Source: Polynucleobacter sp. AP-Sving-400A-A2
GTDB lineage: Bacteria; Pseudomonadota; Gammaproteobacteria; Burkholderiales; Burkholderiaceae
NCBI RefSeq assembly: GCF_018688155.1
Contig: NZ_CP061312.1
Location: 1,860,001-1,924,000 of the forward strand
DNA: 64,000 nt
Reading direction: 5' to 3'
Part shown: positions 47,213-55,840 of the stretch, one piece after another
How the letters are laid out: each line of letters starts with the position of its first letter
Position numbering within the stretch: position 1 is the first letter of the stretch
The notes under the pieces: model-generated
What the model saw: the letters and a program-made list of their open reading frames with translations, nothing else
What the model was told of the DNA's origin: nothing
Database searches by the model: none
Position numbers and translations under genes: made by a program

Positions 47213-48370
47213 TTACTTGCCAGCACGCGCAGAGACAATATCTTGGGTCTGAATTATTTCGCCCGTTTTATTGCCCCATGCATTGCGGGTATAGGTCATT
47301 ACTGCGGCAATATCACCATCAGAAATCACGCCAGCCCACTTTGGCATTGCGCCCTTACCATTAATAAGAATGTTGTATTGAGCTGCTTTTGGTCCAAGCA
47401 CCATCTTGCTGCCATCTAATGCCGGAAAGGCACCAGCACCTTTGCCATTTGGCTGGTGACATGCTGCGCAGTTAGATGCGTAAACCTTAGCGCCACGCTC
47501 TTTCTGCTCATCCATGGCGTACACCTTGGATGGGTCGTCAGATGTTGCGCCCATTTCTTTTTTCTTCTCATCTACCCACTTGGTGTAATCCTCTGGGGAA
47601 ACGACTCTCACTACGATCGGCATAAAAGCATGTTGTGCGCCGCATAGCTCGGAACATTGACCGCGATAGGTACCAATTTTTTCTGCACGGAACCAAGTGT
47701 CACGAACAAAACCAGGAATAGCATCCTGCTTCACACCAAATGCTGGAACCGCCCATGCATGGATCACATCATTTGCAGTGGTAATAATGCGAATCTTTTT
47801 ACCAACTGGCACTACCATCTCATTGTCCACTTCCATCAAATACGTATTTGATTTTGGTGCGAGGTTATTAATAGCCTCACGAGAGGTAGCCAAGGTAGAC
47901 AAGAAACTAATTCCTTCGCCTTCCCCTTTGATGTAGTCGTAACCCCACTTCCACTGATAACCAGTAGTCTTAATAGTGATGTCAGAATTGGTAGTATCTT
48001 TCATTGCCACAACTGTCTTGGTTGCTGGCAATGCCATACCAATAACAATGATCAAGGGAATGATTGTCCAAATAATTTCAACAGTAGTGCTTTCATGGAA
48101 AGAAGCAGACTTAGCACCGAGAGATTTACGGTGCTTCAAGATGGAATAAAACATCACTCCAAATACGCCCACAAAAATGAGTGCGCAGATGACCAACATC
48201 ATCCAATGCAACCAATGAATCTCTGCCATGATTTTTGTGGCTGGAGCAGTGAAATTCAGCTGATTTACTGCTGGACCACCCTGCATATCTTCAGCCGCAC
48301 GTGCAAATGCAGTGCCAAAGGCTGCTGCTAAAAAGAGCGAAGCCCTAGTGACTTTTCCAAATAAATTCAT
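47213..48370 (-). CDS. ctaC: Cytochrome c oxidase subunit II with fused cytochrome c domain
   Basis: CuA-containing electron entry subunit (caa3-like type). 385 residues: signal peptide (about 1-25), two membrane helices (about 55-80 and 97-117), a cupredoxin domain with the CuA motif GQCSELCGAQHAFMP (about 236-250), and a C-terminal cytochrome c domain with CAACH (about 307-311) and the axial methionine expected in GAMPKWAG. The fused cytochrome c can accept electrons directly. A sigma-70-type promoter lies 83 bases upstream. Confidence 0.97.
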   Translation of the reverse strand: MNLFGKVTRASLFLAAAFGTAFARAAEDMQGGPAVNQLNFTAPATKIMAEIHWLHWMMLVICALIFVGVFGVMFYSILKHRKSLGAKSASFHESTTVEIIWTIIPLIIVIGMALPATKTVVAMKDTTNSDITIKTTGYQWKWGYDYIKGEGEGISFLSTLATSREAINNLAPKSNTYLMEVDNEMVVPVGKKIRIITTANDVIHAWAVPAFGVKQDAIPGFVRDTWFRAEKIGTYRGQCSELCGAQHAFMPIVVRVVSPEDYTKWVDEKKKEMGATSDDPSKVYAMDEQKERGAKVYASNCAACHQPNGKGAGAFPALDGSKMVLGPKAAQYNILINGKGAMPKWAGVISDGDIAAVMTYTRNAWGNKTGEIIQTQDIVSARAGK

Positions 48371-48459
48371 CTTATTCTCTGTTTATTGTCATGAGCTTCT
48401 GTATAAAAACAACCTCAGAAAGCCCAAAAAAACGGTATCAAGCAATTCAACTAGACGTA

Positions 48460-48488
48460 ATTATAGGGTTAATTAGGCTCAAGAACAA
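48460..48488 (-). promoter_or_regulatory. Sigma-70-type promoter of the cta operon
   Basis: On the minus strand TTGTTC (48488-48483) and a perfect TATAAT (48465-48460) are separated by 17 bases. Transcription would start near 48453, giving a leader of about 83 bases before ctaC. The -35 matches only in TTG, but spacing and -10 are ideal. No other promoter-like pair is seen in the 180-base gap. Confidence 0.6.
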
Positions 48489-48550
48489 ACAGGGCCTACT
48501 ATGCCTCGCTCAATCTTGATAATGGTTTAAAAGATAGTGAACACTTACAC

Positions 48551-49354
48551 TTAAGCAGGATCATTCCTAGTCTTGCGCCCTATTTGATTTAAATCAATAT
48601 AAGCGACATCATCTTGCGCCTTAGCAAGGTTCTTACCCAAAGCCCAGGCGTGCCCATAAACCACCTCTAAGGTCAGTTTTTGAGGCAATTGAGTCGCTAT
48701 GACGCTATTTTGATAGTCGGCACCAAGCAAATTGAGCGCTCTTGCATCTGACAAAAGGACGTTGTCAGAGTCATAGTCCAAACCCAAGAACTCCATATCC
48801 ATCACTGGGTCAGAAAAACGCTCGCCCAGCAGGGCATCCCCCATATCGTGCATATCCCAAGGGCTGGCCAAGTTTTGAATAGGTAATTCTTGTGCCAAGA
48901 ATTCAGCTCTGAGCTCTTTGGCGGTATCAGGACCCAAATAACTGAATGTCAGCAATCCACCTTCTTTGAGTACTCGGCGACACTCCTGCAAAAAATGCTT
49001 AGGGTCGGCTAAATCCTGAATCAAGAGAACACTCACTACTAAATCTACAGAATTACTAGGCAGGTTAATGCGCCCTGTTTTCTTGTAGTCATCTAGGGAA
49101 ATAAGGGATGCCGACTTCATTCTTGAATTCCAAAAACGAGCCGCCCTCAATTTAAATAAATTAAAGCCTGATAGCTCGCATTCAGGTGCACTATGAAAAC
49201 GAATTTTTGGAAAGCGTTTTGTCAGAAAAGAACTATGTACTCCAGGAAAATCTGGAATCAGCAAAATGTCTTTTGGTTCTAATTTCACGATGTCTAATTT
49301 TTGCAACATGCGCGTTGCAATTTCATCCTGAAGCCATCTGATTGATTGGGTCAT
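48551..49354 (-). CDS. BioC-like SAM-dependent methyltransferase
   Basis: About 267 residues of the class I methyltransferase fold. VDLVVSVLLIQDLADP and EGGLLTFSYLGPDTAKELRAEF resemble malonyl-ACP O-methyltransferase BioC, which starts pimeloyl synthesis for biotin; no other biotin gene is in the window, so the name is tentative. The classical glycine-rich SAM motif is not clear at the N-terminus. ATG 49354 (MTQSIRWLQDE) was chosen because the longer frame to 49453 would run into the divergent comF coding region. Confidence 0.7.
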   Translation of the reverse strand: MTQSIRWLQDEIATRMLQKLDIVKLEPKDILLIPDFPGVHSSFLTKRFPKIRFHSAPECELSGFNLFKLRAARFWNSRMKSASLISLDDYKKTGRINLPSNSVDLVVSVLLIQDLADPKHFLQECRRVLKEGGLLTFSYLGPDTAKELRAEFLAQELPIQNLASPWDMHDMGDALLGERFSDPVMDMEFLGLDYDSDNVLLSDARALNLLGADYQNSVIATQLPQKLTLEVVYGHAWALGKNLAKAQDDVAYIDLNQIGRKTRNDPA

Positions 49355-49377
49355 TGACTCAGTATACTCAGCGACCC

Positions 49378-50130
49378 ATGCATCCAACAGAGAATATTTT
49401 CCAAACAATTTGTTCTCACTTACTGCCAAGCGCATGTATTGTTTGTGGGGCATTTCAGCGACTCACTCTCTGCCTTGATTGCTCCATCCAACTGGAATCA
49501 GATCTACTATCCAATTACGAATGCTGTCAGCAATGTGGCCTTACTCTTGAAGCTGGGGAGCTGAAAGAAAAACGCTGCCGAGAGTGCATTGCTAATCCAC
49601 CCTACTTTGATGAAACTCATTGTCTTGATCGCTACGAGGGTAGATTGCAGTCTGCCTTACATCTGCTCAAATATCAGCGACGCCTTGCTTGTGCACATGG
49701 TCTGGCATCAACATGGAATCAACTGATGGCCCAGAGCTTAAATAATTTACGTGCAGAGTATTTAATACCGGTACCACTGAGTCCAGAAAAATTGTGTTCT
49801 CGCGGCTTCAATCAAAGCTGGGAATTAGCCAGGCGGATTGATTGCGACAAGCACATCCATAAAAACCCATATATTTTAAAACGCTATCACCATACCCAGC
49901 ATCAGGCTAAGGAGAATCGCGCTAATCGTCAAATTGCTATTCAAGATATGTTCTATATCAATCCTCAATTTCAAGGGCAACTAGAATCTGCTTCAGTCAT
50001 TGTGTTTGATGATGTCATGACTAGTGGTGCAACCTTAAATGAAATCGCTCGCGTATTGAAGGACAATGGGGCATCTCAGGTTATTAATTGGGTTCTTTTA
50101 CGAACGCTGTACCCAGTCTCCAGAAGTTAA
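49378..50130 (+). CDS. comF: ComF-family phosphoribosyltransferase-like protein
   Basis: About 250 residues. An N-terminal zinc-ribbon region (CIVCG, CCQQCG, CREC; about 20-70) is followed by a PRT-type domain with VIVFDDVMTSGATLNE (about 210-225). ComF/GntX proteins take part in DNA uptake for natural transformation or in recycling; the exact activity is unresolved. The start MHPTENIFQ at 49378 is 23 bases from the divergent methyltransferase start. Confidence 0.88.
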   Translation: MHPTENIFQTICSHLLPSACIVCGAFQRLTLCLDCSIQLESDLLSNYECCQQCGLTLEAGELKEKRCRECIANPPYFDETHCLDRYEGRLQSALHLLKYQRRLACAHGLASTWNQLMAQSLNNLRAEYLIPVPLSPEKLCSRGFNQSWELARRIDCDKHIHKNPYILKRYHHTQHQAKENRANRQIAIQDMFYINPQFQGQLESASVIVFDDVMTSGATLNEIARVLKDNGASQVINWVLLRTLYPVSRS

Positions 50131-50145
50131 TGCAAAGAACAACAC

Positions 50146-50616
50146 ATGTTTAATATCGTTTTATTCGAACCAGAAATTCCACCCAACACGGGTAACATCA
50201 TTCGCCTGTGCGCAAACACCGGGGCAAAGCTGCATCTCATCGAGCCACTCGGCTTTCCAATGGAGGATGCCAAACTGCGCAGGGCTGGCCTGGACTATCA
50301 CGAGTTCGCTAAAGTCAAAGTTCATCAAAACTGGGCGCAATTTTTGGCTGATGAACACCCTCTACCTGAGCGTCTTTTCGCCTTGACTACCAAAGGGTCT
50401 GGCAAGTTTCATGATGGCAAATATTTACCCGAAGATTATTTTATTTTTGGTTCAGAGACTAAAGGCATCACCGAAGAAGTTAGAAGCTCGATTCCAATCC
50501 CCAACCAAATGCGCTTAGCAATGCAAGATAGCAGTCGCAGTTTGAATCTCTCGAATACGGTGGCGATAGTAGTGTATGAAGCTTGGCGCCAGAACGGATT
50601 GCTAGGTGGAAGTTAA
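50146..50616 (+). CDS. trmL: tRNA (cytidine(34)-2'-O)-methyltransferase TrmL
   Basis: SPOUT-class enzyme that 2'-O-methylates the wobble base of certain tRNA-Leu species. 156 residues with the N-terminal PEIPPNTGNIIRLCANTGA, FGSETKGI and the knotted C-terminus SLNLSNTVAIVVYEAWRQ. Starts 15 bases after comF and converges with gpsA. Confidence 0.95.
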   Translation: MFNIVLFEPEIPPNTGNIIRLCANTGAKLHLIEPLGFPMEDAKLRRAGLDYHEFAKVKVHQNWAQFLADEHPLPERLFALTTKGSGKFHDGKYLPEDYFIFGSETKGITEEVRSSIPIPNQMRLAMQDSSRSLNLSNTVAIVVYEAWRQNGLLGGS

Positions 50617-50621
50617 GGAAC

Positions 50622-51644
50622 CTAAACTTCTAGCTTGGGGTCGCGCCCCATCAGTTTTTTAACTGCTTCATGTGGCGATAGTTTTCCAGACAAGACTTCG
50701 CCCATCATATTAATAATTGGCATCTCAACACCCAAACGCGTAGCGAGATTACTGACAGCAGAGGCGCATAAAACACCCTCAGCAACATGTCCTAAATTGT
50801 CTAAAATTTCAGGCAGCGGTTTTCCTACTGCAAGTGCTAAACCAACACGACGATTACGAGAGAGATCGCCAGTAGCCGTCAAGATCAAATCGCCTACGCC
50901 AGTTAACCCCATACAGGTCTCTGGTTTACCACCAGCCGCTTTTACTAAACGCATCATTTCTGCAAGGCCACGAGTTAATACTGCAGCGCGTGCATTTAAA
51001 CCTAGATCCAAGCCATCACCAATACCAGCTGCAATCGCTAAAACGTTTTTAATAGCGCCCCCTAGTTCGACACCAACCAAATCATCGCTGGCATAGATGC
51101 GCATATTGCCGTGGTGAAAAGCGCCCTGAACAATGTCACACAAAGTATTGGATTTACTAGCGATGGTTAATGCACAAGGCATGCCATTACCCACTTCTTG
51201 TGCAAAACTGGGTCCTGACAGAGCGCCGTAAGAATGATGTATGCCATGACTGTGAAGTTGATCTTCGCGTGCCACTACTTGGTGAGGTAATAGGGCAGAG
51301 CTAGGCTCTAAGCCCTTGCATAACCAAACAATATTGAGCGGATGCTTTGCAAGGCGCAATACCTGCGCTACCGTTTCCGATAAACCGGACATCGGGGTAG
51401 CAATTACCAAAAGATCATTTTCAGAAAGGCGTTCAACGGCCCTCTCAAAATTTACCTCTAACTGCAAGCCCTTGGGTAAGGCAACGCCAGGTAAATAGCC
51501 TGTGTTTGCACCTGACTGCTGTATGTCCTCAATTTGCTCAAGGCTTCGAGACCAAAGACAAACGTCGCCCGGCTGAAGATAACGGGCAGCTTGCGCTGCC
51601 ATAGCTGTACCCCATGAACCAGCTCCAAGCAGCGTCACTTTCAT
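50622..51644 (-). CDS. gpsA: Glycerol-3-phosphate dehydrogenase [NAD(P)+]
   Basis: Makes sn-glycerol 3-phosphate from dihydroxyacetone phosphate for phospholipids. 340 residues: Rossmann loop GAGSWGTAMA at 7-16, the catalytic lysine in GGAIKNVLAIAAGI, and LTGVGDLILTATG. Last gene of a grxC-secB-gpsA run on the minus strand, with secB 24 bases upstream. Confidence 0.97.
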   Translation of the reverse strand: MKVTLLGAGSWGTAMAAQAARYLQPGDVCLWSRSLEQIEDIQQSGANTGYLPGVALPKGLQLEVNFERAVERLSENDLLVIATPMSGLSETVAQVLRLAKHPLNIVWLCKGLEPSSALLPHQVVAREDQLHSHGIHHSYGALSGPSFAQEVGNGMPCALTIASKSNTLCDIVQGAFHHGNMRIYASDDLVGVELGGAIKNVLAIAAGIGDGLDLGLNARAAVLTRGLAEMMRLVKAAGGKPETCMGLTGVGDLILTATGDLSRNRRVGLALAVGKPLPEILDNLGHVAEGVLCASAVSNLATRLGVEMPIINMMGEVLSGKLSPHEAVKKLMGRDPKLEV

Positions 51645-51668
51645 GATCTGTGGGCTTTAAAAGTCAGC

Positions 51669-52190
51669 TTAGTGAGGAAGAATGATTTTGCTTTCATCGG
51701 CTGAGCTACTTTCCGTTGCAGTAGCTTGCGCAGCCTGGATCAGGCGATGCTCGTACATACCGTGGAAATTAATCTCATTCAAATGAATTGGCTGGAAACC
51801 AGCACGGCTAATAGTGTCGGCAATATTTGAGCGCAGATAAGGATACAAAATTGTTGGGCAAGCAATGCCTAACATGGGATCAATTTGCTCTGCAGGAATA
51901 TTGTTAAATTCAAAAATACCTGCTTGTTTTGCCTCAACCAAGAAGAGCACTTTGCTCTCTACTTTGGCAGTGACTGTTGCAATCAAGGCAACCTCAAAAA
52001 TTTCATCGCCCAAGCGGGTAACTGCAACATCGACTTCAACCTCAACTTGAGGCTCAGCTGCAACCAATAAAATTTGCGGTGCATGCGGTTGCTCTAGAGA
52101 TAAATCCTTGAGATAGATTCTTTGAATACGAAAACCAGGCTCTTTTGAGGTATCGGCTGCATCTGGAGCGGAAGTAGTTTGTTCAGTCAT
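51669..52190 (-). CDS. secB: Protein-export chaperone SecB
   Basis: Cytosolic tetrameric chaperone that hands unfolded preproteins to SecA. 173 residues, with [18 protein letters not shown], the central [10 protein letters not shown] and [22 protein letters not shown]. The C-terminal tail is slightly longer and less basic than in E. coli. Order rhodanese-grxC-secB-gpsA is the common proteobacterial one. Confidence 0.96.
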   Translation of the reverse strand: MTEQTTSAPDAADTSKEPGFRIQRIYLKDLSLEQPHAPQILLVAAEPQVEVEVDVAVTRLGDEIFEVALIATVTAKVESKVLFLVEAKQAGIFEFNNIPAEQIDPMLGIACPTILYPYLRSNIADTISRAGFQPIHLNEINFHGMYEHRLIQAAQATATESSSADESKIILPH

Positions 52191-52211
52191 GGAAACTTTC
52201 TGAGTAAATTT

Positions 52212-52466
52212 TTAAGCTAGCAGTGGATCAAGTTGGCCGGCACGGTCTAAAGCAACGAGATCGTCATAACCACCAACATGAGTCTCACCAATGTAAATTT
52301 GTGGCACTGTACGACGACCAGTACGGGTCATCATGATCTCGCGCTGTGCAGGATCCCGGTCAATCAAAATCTTCTCTAAACTGGCAACGCCCTTCTTGTG
52401 CAGAAGCTTCTCTGCCATAACGCAATATGGGCAAACTTGAGTGCTGTACATCGTGACTGGTGGCAT
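52212..52466 (-). CDS. grxC: Glutaredoxin 3
   Basis: Small thiol-disulfide carrier using glutathione, made by gshA and gshB elsewhere in the window. 84 residues with the active site CPYC (about 12-15), the cis-proline in TVPQIYI and the GGYDDL glutathione-binding motif. It lies 21 bases upstream of secB and 17 downstream of the rhodanese gene. Confidence 0.96.
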   Translation of the reverse strand: MPPVTMYSTQVCPYCVMAEKLLHKKGVASLEKILIDRDPAQREIMMTRTGRRTVPQIYIGETHVGGYDDLVALDRAGQLDPLLA

Positions 52467-52483
52467 ATCTAAGGCTCGCTGAA

Positions 52484-52897
52484 TTATTTAACTAATGGCA
52501 AGGCTGCGGCTTGCCAGCCTTGAACGCCACCATCTAGGACTGCAACCTCTGGGAACCCCAACTTATTGAGCTCCGGGACTAGCTTGCGAGCATTCGCACC
52601 AGACTCACAAACCAAAATAATGGGATTGTTACGATCTAGTTTGAGCTTATCTATTCCAGATGGAATTTGCTCAGCCAAAATATGCTTTGATCCTGGTAGG
52701 TGGCCAATCTTAAAATCGGATGCTGGACGTAAGTCCAAAACTGCTGCTTTGCGACGATTGATCCAAATAGTTGCTTCTGTAGGCGATAAGCCTTTTCCGC
52801 TAATAAGCGTAGATAATGTAGGGAAGAAGAGCGCTGCGCCCGTAACCAGCAGGAGGGCAATAAGCGCTAAATTATCAATTTGTGTGAGAAAGTTCAT
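52484..52897 (-). CDS. Membrane-anchored rhodanese-like protein
   Basis: About 137 residues: one N-terminal membrane helix (about 10-30) and a cytoplasmic or periplasmic rhodanese domain (about 40-135) with the active-site cysteine in VCESGANA. Resembles YibN-type rhodaneses next to grxC-secB. The first codon may be ATG 52900 or 52897. It is divergent from gpmA with 22 bases between. Confidence 0.92.
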   Translation of the reverse strand: MNFLTQIDNLALIALLLVTGAALFFPTLSTLISGKGLSPTEATIWINRRKAAVLDLRPASDFKIGHLPGSKHILAEQIPSGIDKLKLDRNNPIILVCESGANARKLVPELNKLGFPEVAVLDGGVQGWQAAALPLVK

Positions 52898-52919
52898 CAC
52901 CGGATTATAGAATGGCTCT

Positions 52920-53609
52920 ATGAAACAACTTGTCCTTATTCGTCATGGCGAATCCGCTTGGAACCTTGAAAACCGATTTACTGGCTGGGCGGACGTTGAC
53001 TTAACCCCTAAAGGTACTGAACAGGCCCTTGCTGCAGGTGAAAATCTCCGTAAAGCTGGCTATGAGTTTGATGTGGCCTATACCTCAGTACTCAGAAGAG
53101 CGATCCGTACCCTGTGGCACGTTCAGGACGCTATGGACCTCATGTGGTTGCCGGTGGTGCATAGCTGGAGACTGAACGAACGCCACTATGGCGCCCTCAC
53201 AGGTCTCAATAAAGCTGAAACTGCCCAACAATACGGAGATACCCAGGTTCATATTTGGCGTCGCTCCTACGATATACGCCCACCACTACTAGAAAAAGAT
53301 GATGCGCGTAATCCGCAAAATGATCCGCGTTACGCAAAACTGAGTGATTCCGACATTCCCCTGGGGGAGTGCCTTAAAGACAATGTTGAGCGTGTATTAC
53401 CCCTTTGGAATGAATCGATCGCCCCCGCCCTTAAGGCTGGTAAGCGGGTATTACTTGTCGCACACGGCAATAGCATTCGCTCTTTAATTAAGTATCTCGA
53501 TCAGGTTTCTGATGAAGACATCATGGAAATCAATGTTCCCAATGGCATCCCGCTGGTTTACGAGCTCGATGACAATCTCAAACCTATCCAGCATTTTTAT
53601 TTGAATTAA
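52920..53609 (+). CDS. gpmA: 2,3-bisphosphoglycerate-dependent phosphoglycerate mutase
   Basis: Glycolytic/gluconeogenic enzyme interconverting 3- and 2-phosphoglycerate. 229 residues with [10 protein letters not shown] (phosphohistidine His9), [21 protein letters not shown] and [10 protein letters not shown]. Length and motifs are those of the dPGM family. The ctpA-type gene follows after 14 bases. Confidence 0.97.
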   Translation: MKQLVLIRHGESAWNLENRFTGWADVDLTPKGTEQALAAGENLRKAGYEFDVAYTSVLRRAIRTLWHVQDAMDLMWLPVVHSWRLNERHYGALTGLNKAETAQQYGDTQVHIWRRSYDIRPPLLEKDDARNPQNDPRYAKLSDSDIPLGECLKDNVERVLPLWNESIAPALKAGKRVLLVAHGNSIRSLIKYLDQVSDEDIMEINVPNGIPLVYELDDNLKPIQHFYLN

Positions 53610-53623
53610 GGTAAAACTGAAAC

Positions 53624-55057
53624 ATGCGCGTATTTTTCAAGAACTTTGCCCTAGTCTCTGTCGGCCTCATCGCCGGGGTTGCAGCCACTATTCAGCTTTC
53701 AGCTACAGCTCAACAGGGCACGACACTCCCTTTAGATGAGCTGCGGACACTATCGAATGTCTTTGCGCAAATTAAGCGTGAGTATGTTGAGCCAATTGAA
53801 GATAAACAACTGCTGACCGATGCAGTCAAGGGTATGGTGAGCAGCCTTGATCCTCACTCCACCTATCTGGATAAAAAAGACTTCTCCGAAATGCAAGAAC
53901 AAACCAGTGGCAAGTTTGCTGGTCTTGGTATTGAAATCACCTCAGAAGATGGCGTTGTTAAAGTACTCAATCCAATTGAAGATAGCCCTGCAGCACGCGC
54001 TGGCTTACAAGCTGGTGACCTCATTACTCGCTTAGACGACAAACCGGTTCGTGGTATGTCGCTAGATAAAGCAGTGCGCACCATGCGCGGTACACCAGGC
54101 ACAAAAATTACCTTGACCGTCTTTCGTAAAAGCGAAGAGCGTAGTTTCCCAGTAACCATTACCCGCGCTGAAATTAAAGTGCAATCAGTTAAAGCCAAAA
54201 TTTTGGATAACAACATTGCTTGGGTCAGGGTGACGAGCTTTCAAGAGCGCACTATTCCCGATCTTGCTAAGAAATTAACTGAGCTTGCAAATCAAGATCC
54301 AAAAATGAAGGGCATCATTCTTGATCTCAGAAACAATGGCGGTGGCTTATTACAAGGCGCAGTCGGTGTTGCTGCTGCTTTCTTACCAGCAGATGCTGTC
54401 ATCGTTTCCACGAAAGGGCAGACAGCTGACTCTAAGCAGGTATTTAATGCAACACCGGCGATGTATCGCCTTAGTGAGCCTGGAGATCCCTTAGCTGGGG
54501 TGCCAGCCATGTATAAAAAGTTACCAATGGTAGTTTTGGTAAATGCCTATTCAGCATCAGCCTCCGAGATTGTGGCTGGCGCATTACAAGATTACAAACG
54601 TGCAACCATTATTGGTAAAACGACTTTCGGTAAAGGCTCGGTACAAACAGTCCGCCCTCTCACCAATGACTCGGCATTGAAAATCACTACGGCGTATTAC
54701 TACACACCAAGTGGTAAATCCATTCAAGCGTATGGCATCAAACCTGATATTGCAGTGGATCAAAACAAAGATGGTGATCCTGATGATGTGTTGATCACTC
54801 GCGAGATCGACAGCGAGAAGCATTTGCGCAATAAGCAATCTTCAGAAGAAAAGTTAGCCTCTGAGCGGGAAAAGCGTCGACTAGAAGAGCTACAGCGCAT
54901 TGAAGAAAAAAATGCCAAGAAGACTCCTGAAGAGAAAGAAAAAGAAAAGTCGAAGAAGCCTGTCGAGCTCGGCGGTGCAGATGACTTCATGCTTACTCAG
55001 GCAGTCGCATTTATCAATGGTGAGCCCGTGAAACGCTCCGCCTCTAAGCTAGAGTAA
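53624..55057 (+). CDS. S41 carboxy-terminal processing peptidase
   Basis: Periplasmic serine protease of the CtpA/Prc type. 477 residues: signal or anchor helix (about 7-30), PDZ domain (about 90-175, with GLGIEI and GDLI), and S41 catalytic domain with the serine in SASEIVAGAL and the lysine in FGKGSVQT. A highly charged lysine/glutamate-rich stretch (about 395-450) precedes the C-terminus. Neighbour of gpmA and a ThiF-like gene as in other Burkholderiales. Confidence 0.93.
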   Translation: MRVFFKNFALVSVGLIAGVAATIQLSATAQQGTTLPLDELRTLSNVFAQIKREYVEPIEDKQLLTDAVKGMVSSLDPHSTYLDKKDFSEMQEQTSGKFAGLGIEITSEDGVVKVLNPIEDSPAARAGLQAGDLITRLDDKPVRGMSLDKAVRTMRGTPGTKITLTVFRKSEERSFPVTITRAEIKVQSVKAKILDNNIAWVRVTSFQERTIPDLAKKLTELANQDPKMKGIILDLRNNGGGLLQGAVGVAAAFLPADAVIVSTKGQTADSKQVFNATPAMYRLSEPGDPLAGVPAMYKKLPMVVLVNAYSASASEIVAGALQDYKRATIIGKTTFGKGSVQTVRPLTNDSALKITTAYYYTPSGKSIQAYGIKPDIAVDQNKDGDPDDVLITREIDSEKHLRNKQSSEEKLASEREKRRLEELQRIEEKNAKKTPEEKEKEKSKKPVELGGADDFMLTQAVAFINGEPVKRSASKLE

Positions 55058-55078
55058 GTTCTCGCATTAAGAATACAT

Positions 55079-55840
55079 ATGAATGATGAGCAGCTGCTTC
55101 GCTACTCGCGGCATTTACTACTAGAAGAAGTTGATGTTGCTGGCCAAGAAAAGTTGCTTGGCTCGCACATACTCATCATTGGTGCTGGTGGACTAGGTAG
55201 CGCAGCTGCACCTTATCTAGCTGCTGCTGGCGTAGGAGAGATAACGCTAGTTGATCACGACCAAGTAGAGCTCACTAATTTGCAGCGCCAAATCATGCAT
55301 ACCCAGAACTCGATAGGTAAGACTAAAGTGGAATCTGGGAAACAATTTTTACAAAGCCTAAATTCTGCCCTCACGATTAATGCAATCGTAGAAAAGGCTT
55401 CAAAAGATTTACTAAATACACTCTTGCCGGCAGTAGATCTTGTTCTAGATTGCACAGATAACTTCGCTACCCGCCAGCTGATCAATCAAGCCTGCTTTAC
55501 CTACAAGATTCCACTGGTCTCTGGATCTGCACTCAAATTTGATGGTCAACTCAGTGTATTTGATTTTCGTAATGAAACATCACCCTGCTACGCCTGCCTT
55601 TTTTCTCCTGAAGAGCGGTTTGAGGAAGTCAGTTGCGCCAGTATGGGAATCTTTTCCCCGCTCGTTGGCATTATTGGCGCAATGCAGGCGGCCCAAGCTC
55701 TTCAGACCTTGATTGGCTTTGGTCAGCCTCTCGTTGGAAGAATGTTGTTGTGGAATGCTATGAATACTCAGATTGATGAGATTCGTATTGCTCGTAATCC
55801 CGCCTGTAAAGTGTGCGGCTCCCAACACCTGGGGAATTAA
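55079..55840 (+). CDS. MoeB/ThiF/HesA-family adenylyltransferase
   Basis: E1-like enzyme that adenylates the C-terminus of a ubiquitin-like sulfur carrier such as MoaD or ThiS. 253 residues: ATP-binding GAGGLGSAA (about 36-44), DHDQVELTNLQRQ, a zinc site built from CYAC and CKVC, and a VSGSALKFDGQLSVFD block. Whether it acts in molybdopterin or thiamine synthesis cannot be told here. Its stop codon overlaps the ptsI stop on the other strand (55837-55840). Confidence 0.9.
   Translation: MNDEQLLRYSRHLLLEEVDVAGQEKLLGSHILIIGAGGLGSAAAPYLAAAGVGEITLVDHDQVELTNLQRQIMHTQNSIGKTKVESGKQFLQSLNSALTINAIVEKASKDLLNTLLPAVDLVLDCTDNFATRQLINQACFTYKIPLVSGSALKFDGQLSVFDFRNETSPCYACLFSPEERFEEVSCASMGIFSPLVGIIGAMQAAQALQTLIGFGQPLVGRMLLWNAMNTQIDEIRIARNPACKVCGSQHLGN

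Noticed and set aside
49355..49453. N-terminal extension of the BioC-like methyltransferase
   Set aside because: The additional 33 codons overlap the divergent comF 5' end, and MTQSIRWLQDE gives a natural start.
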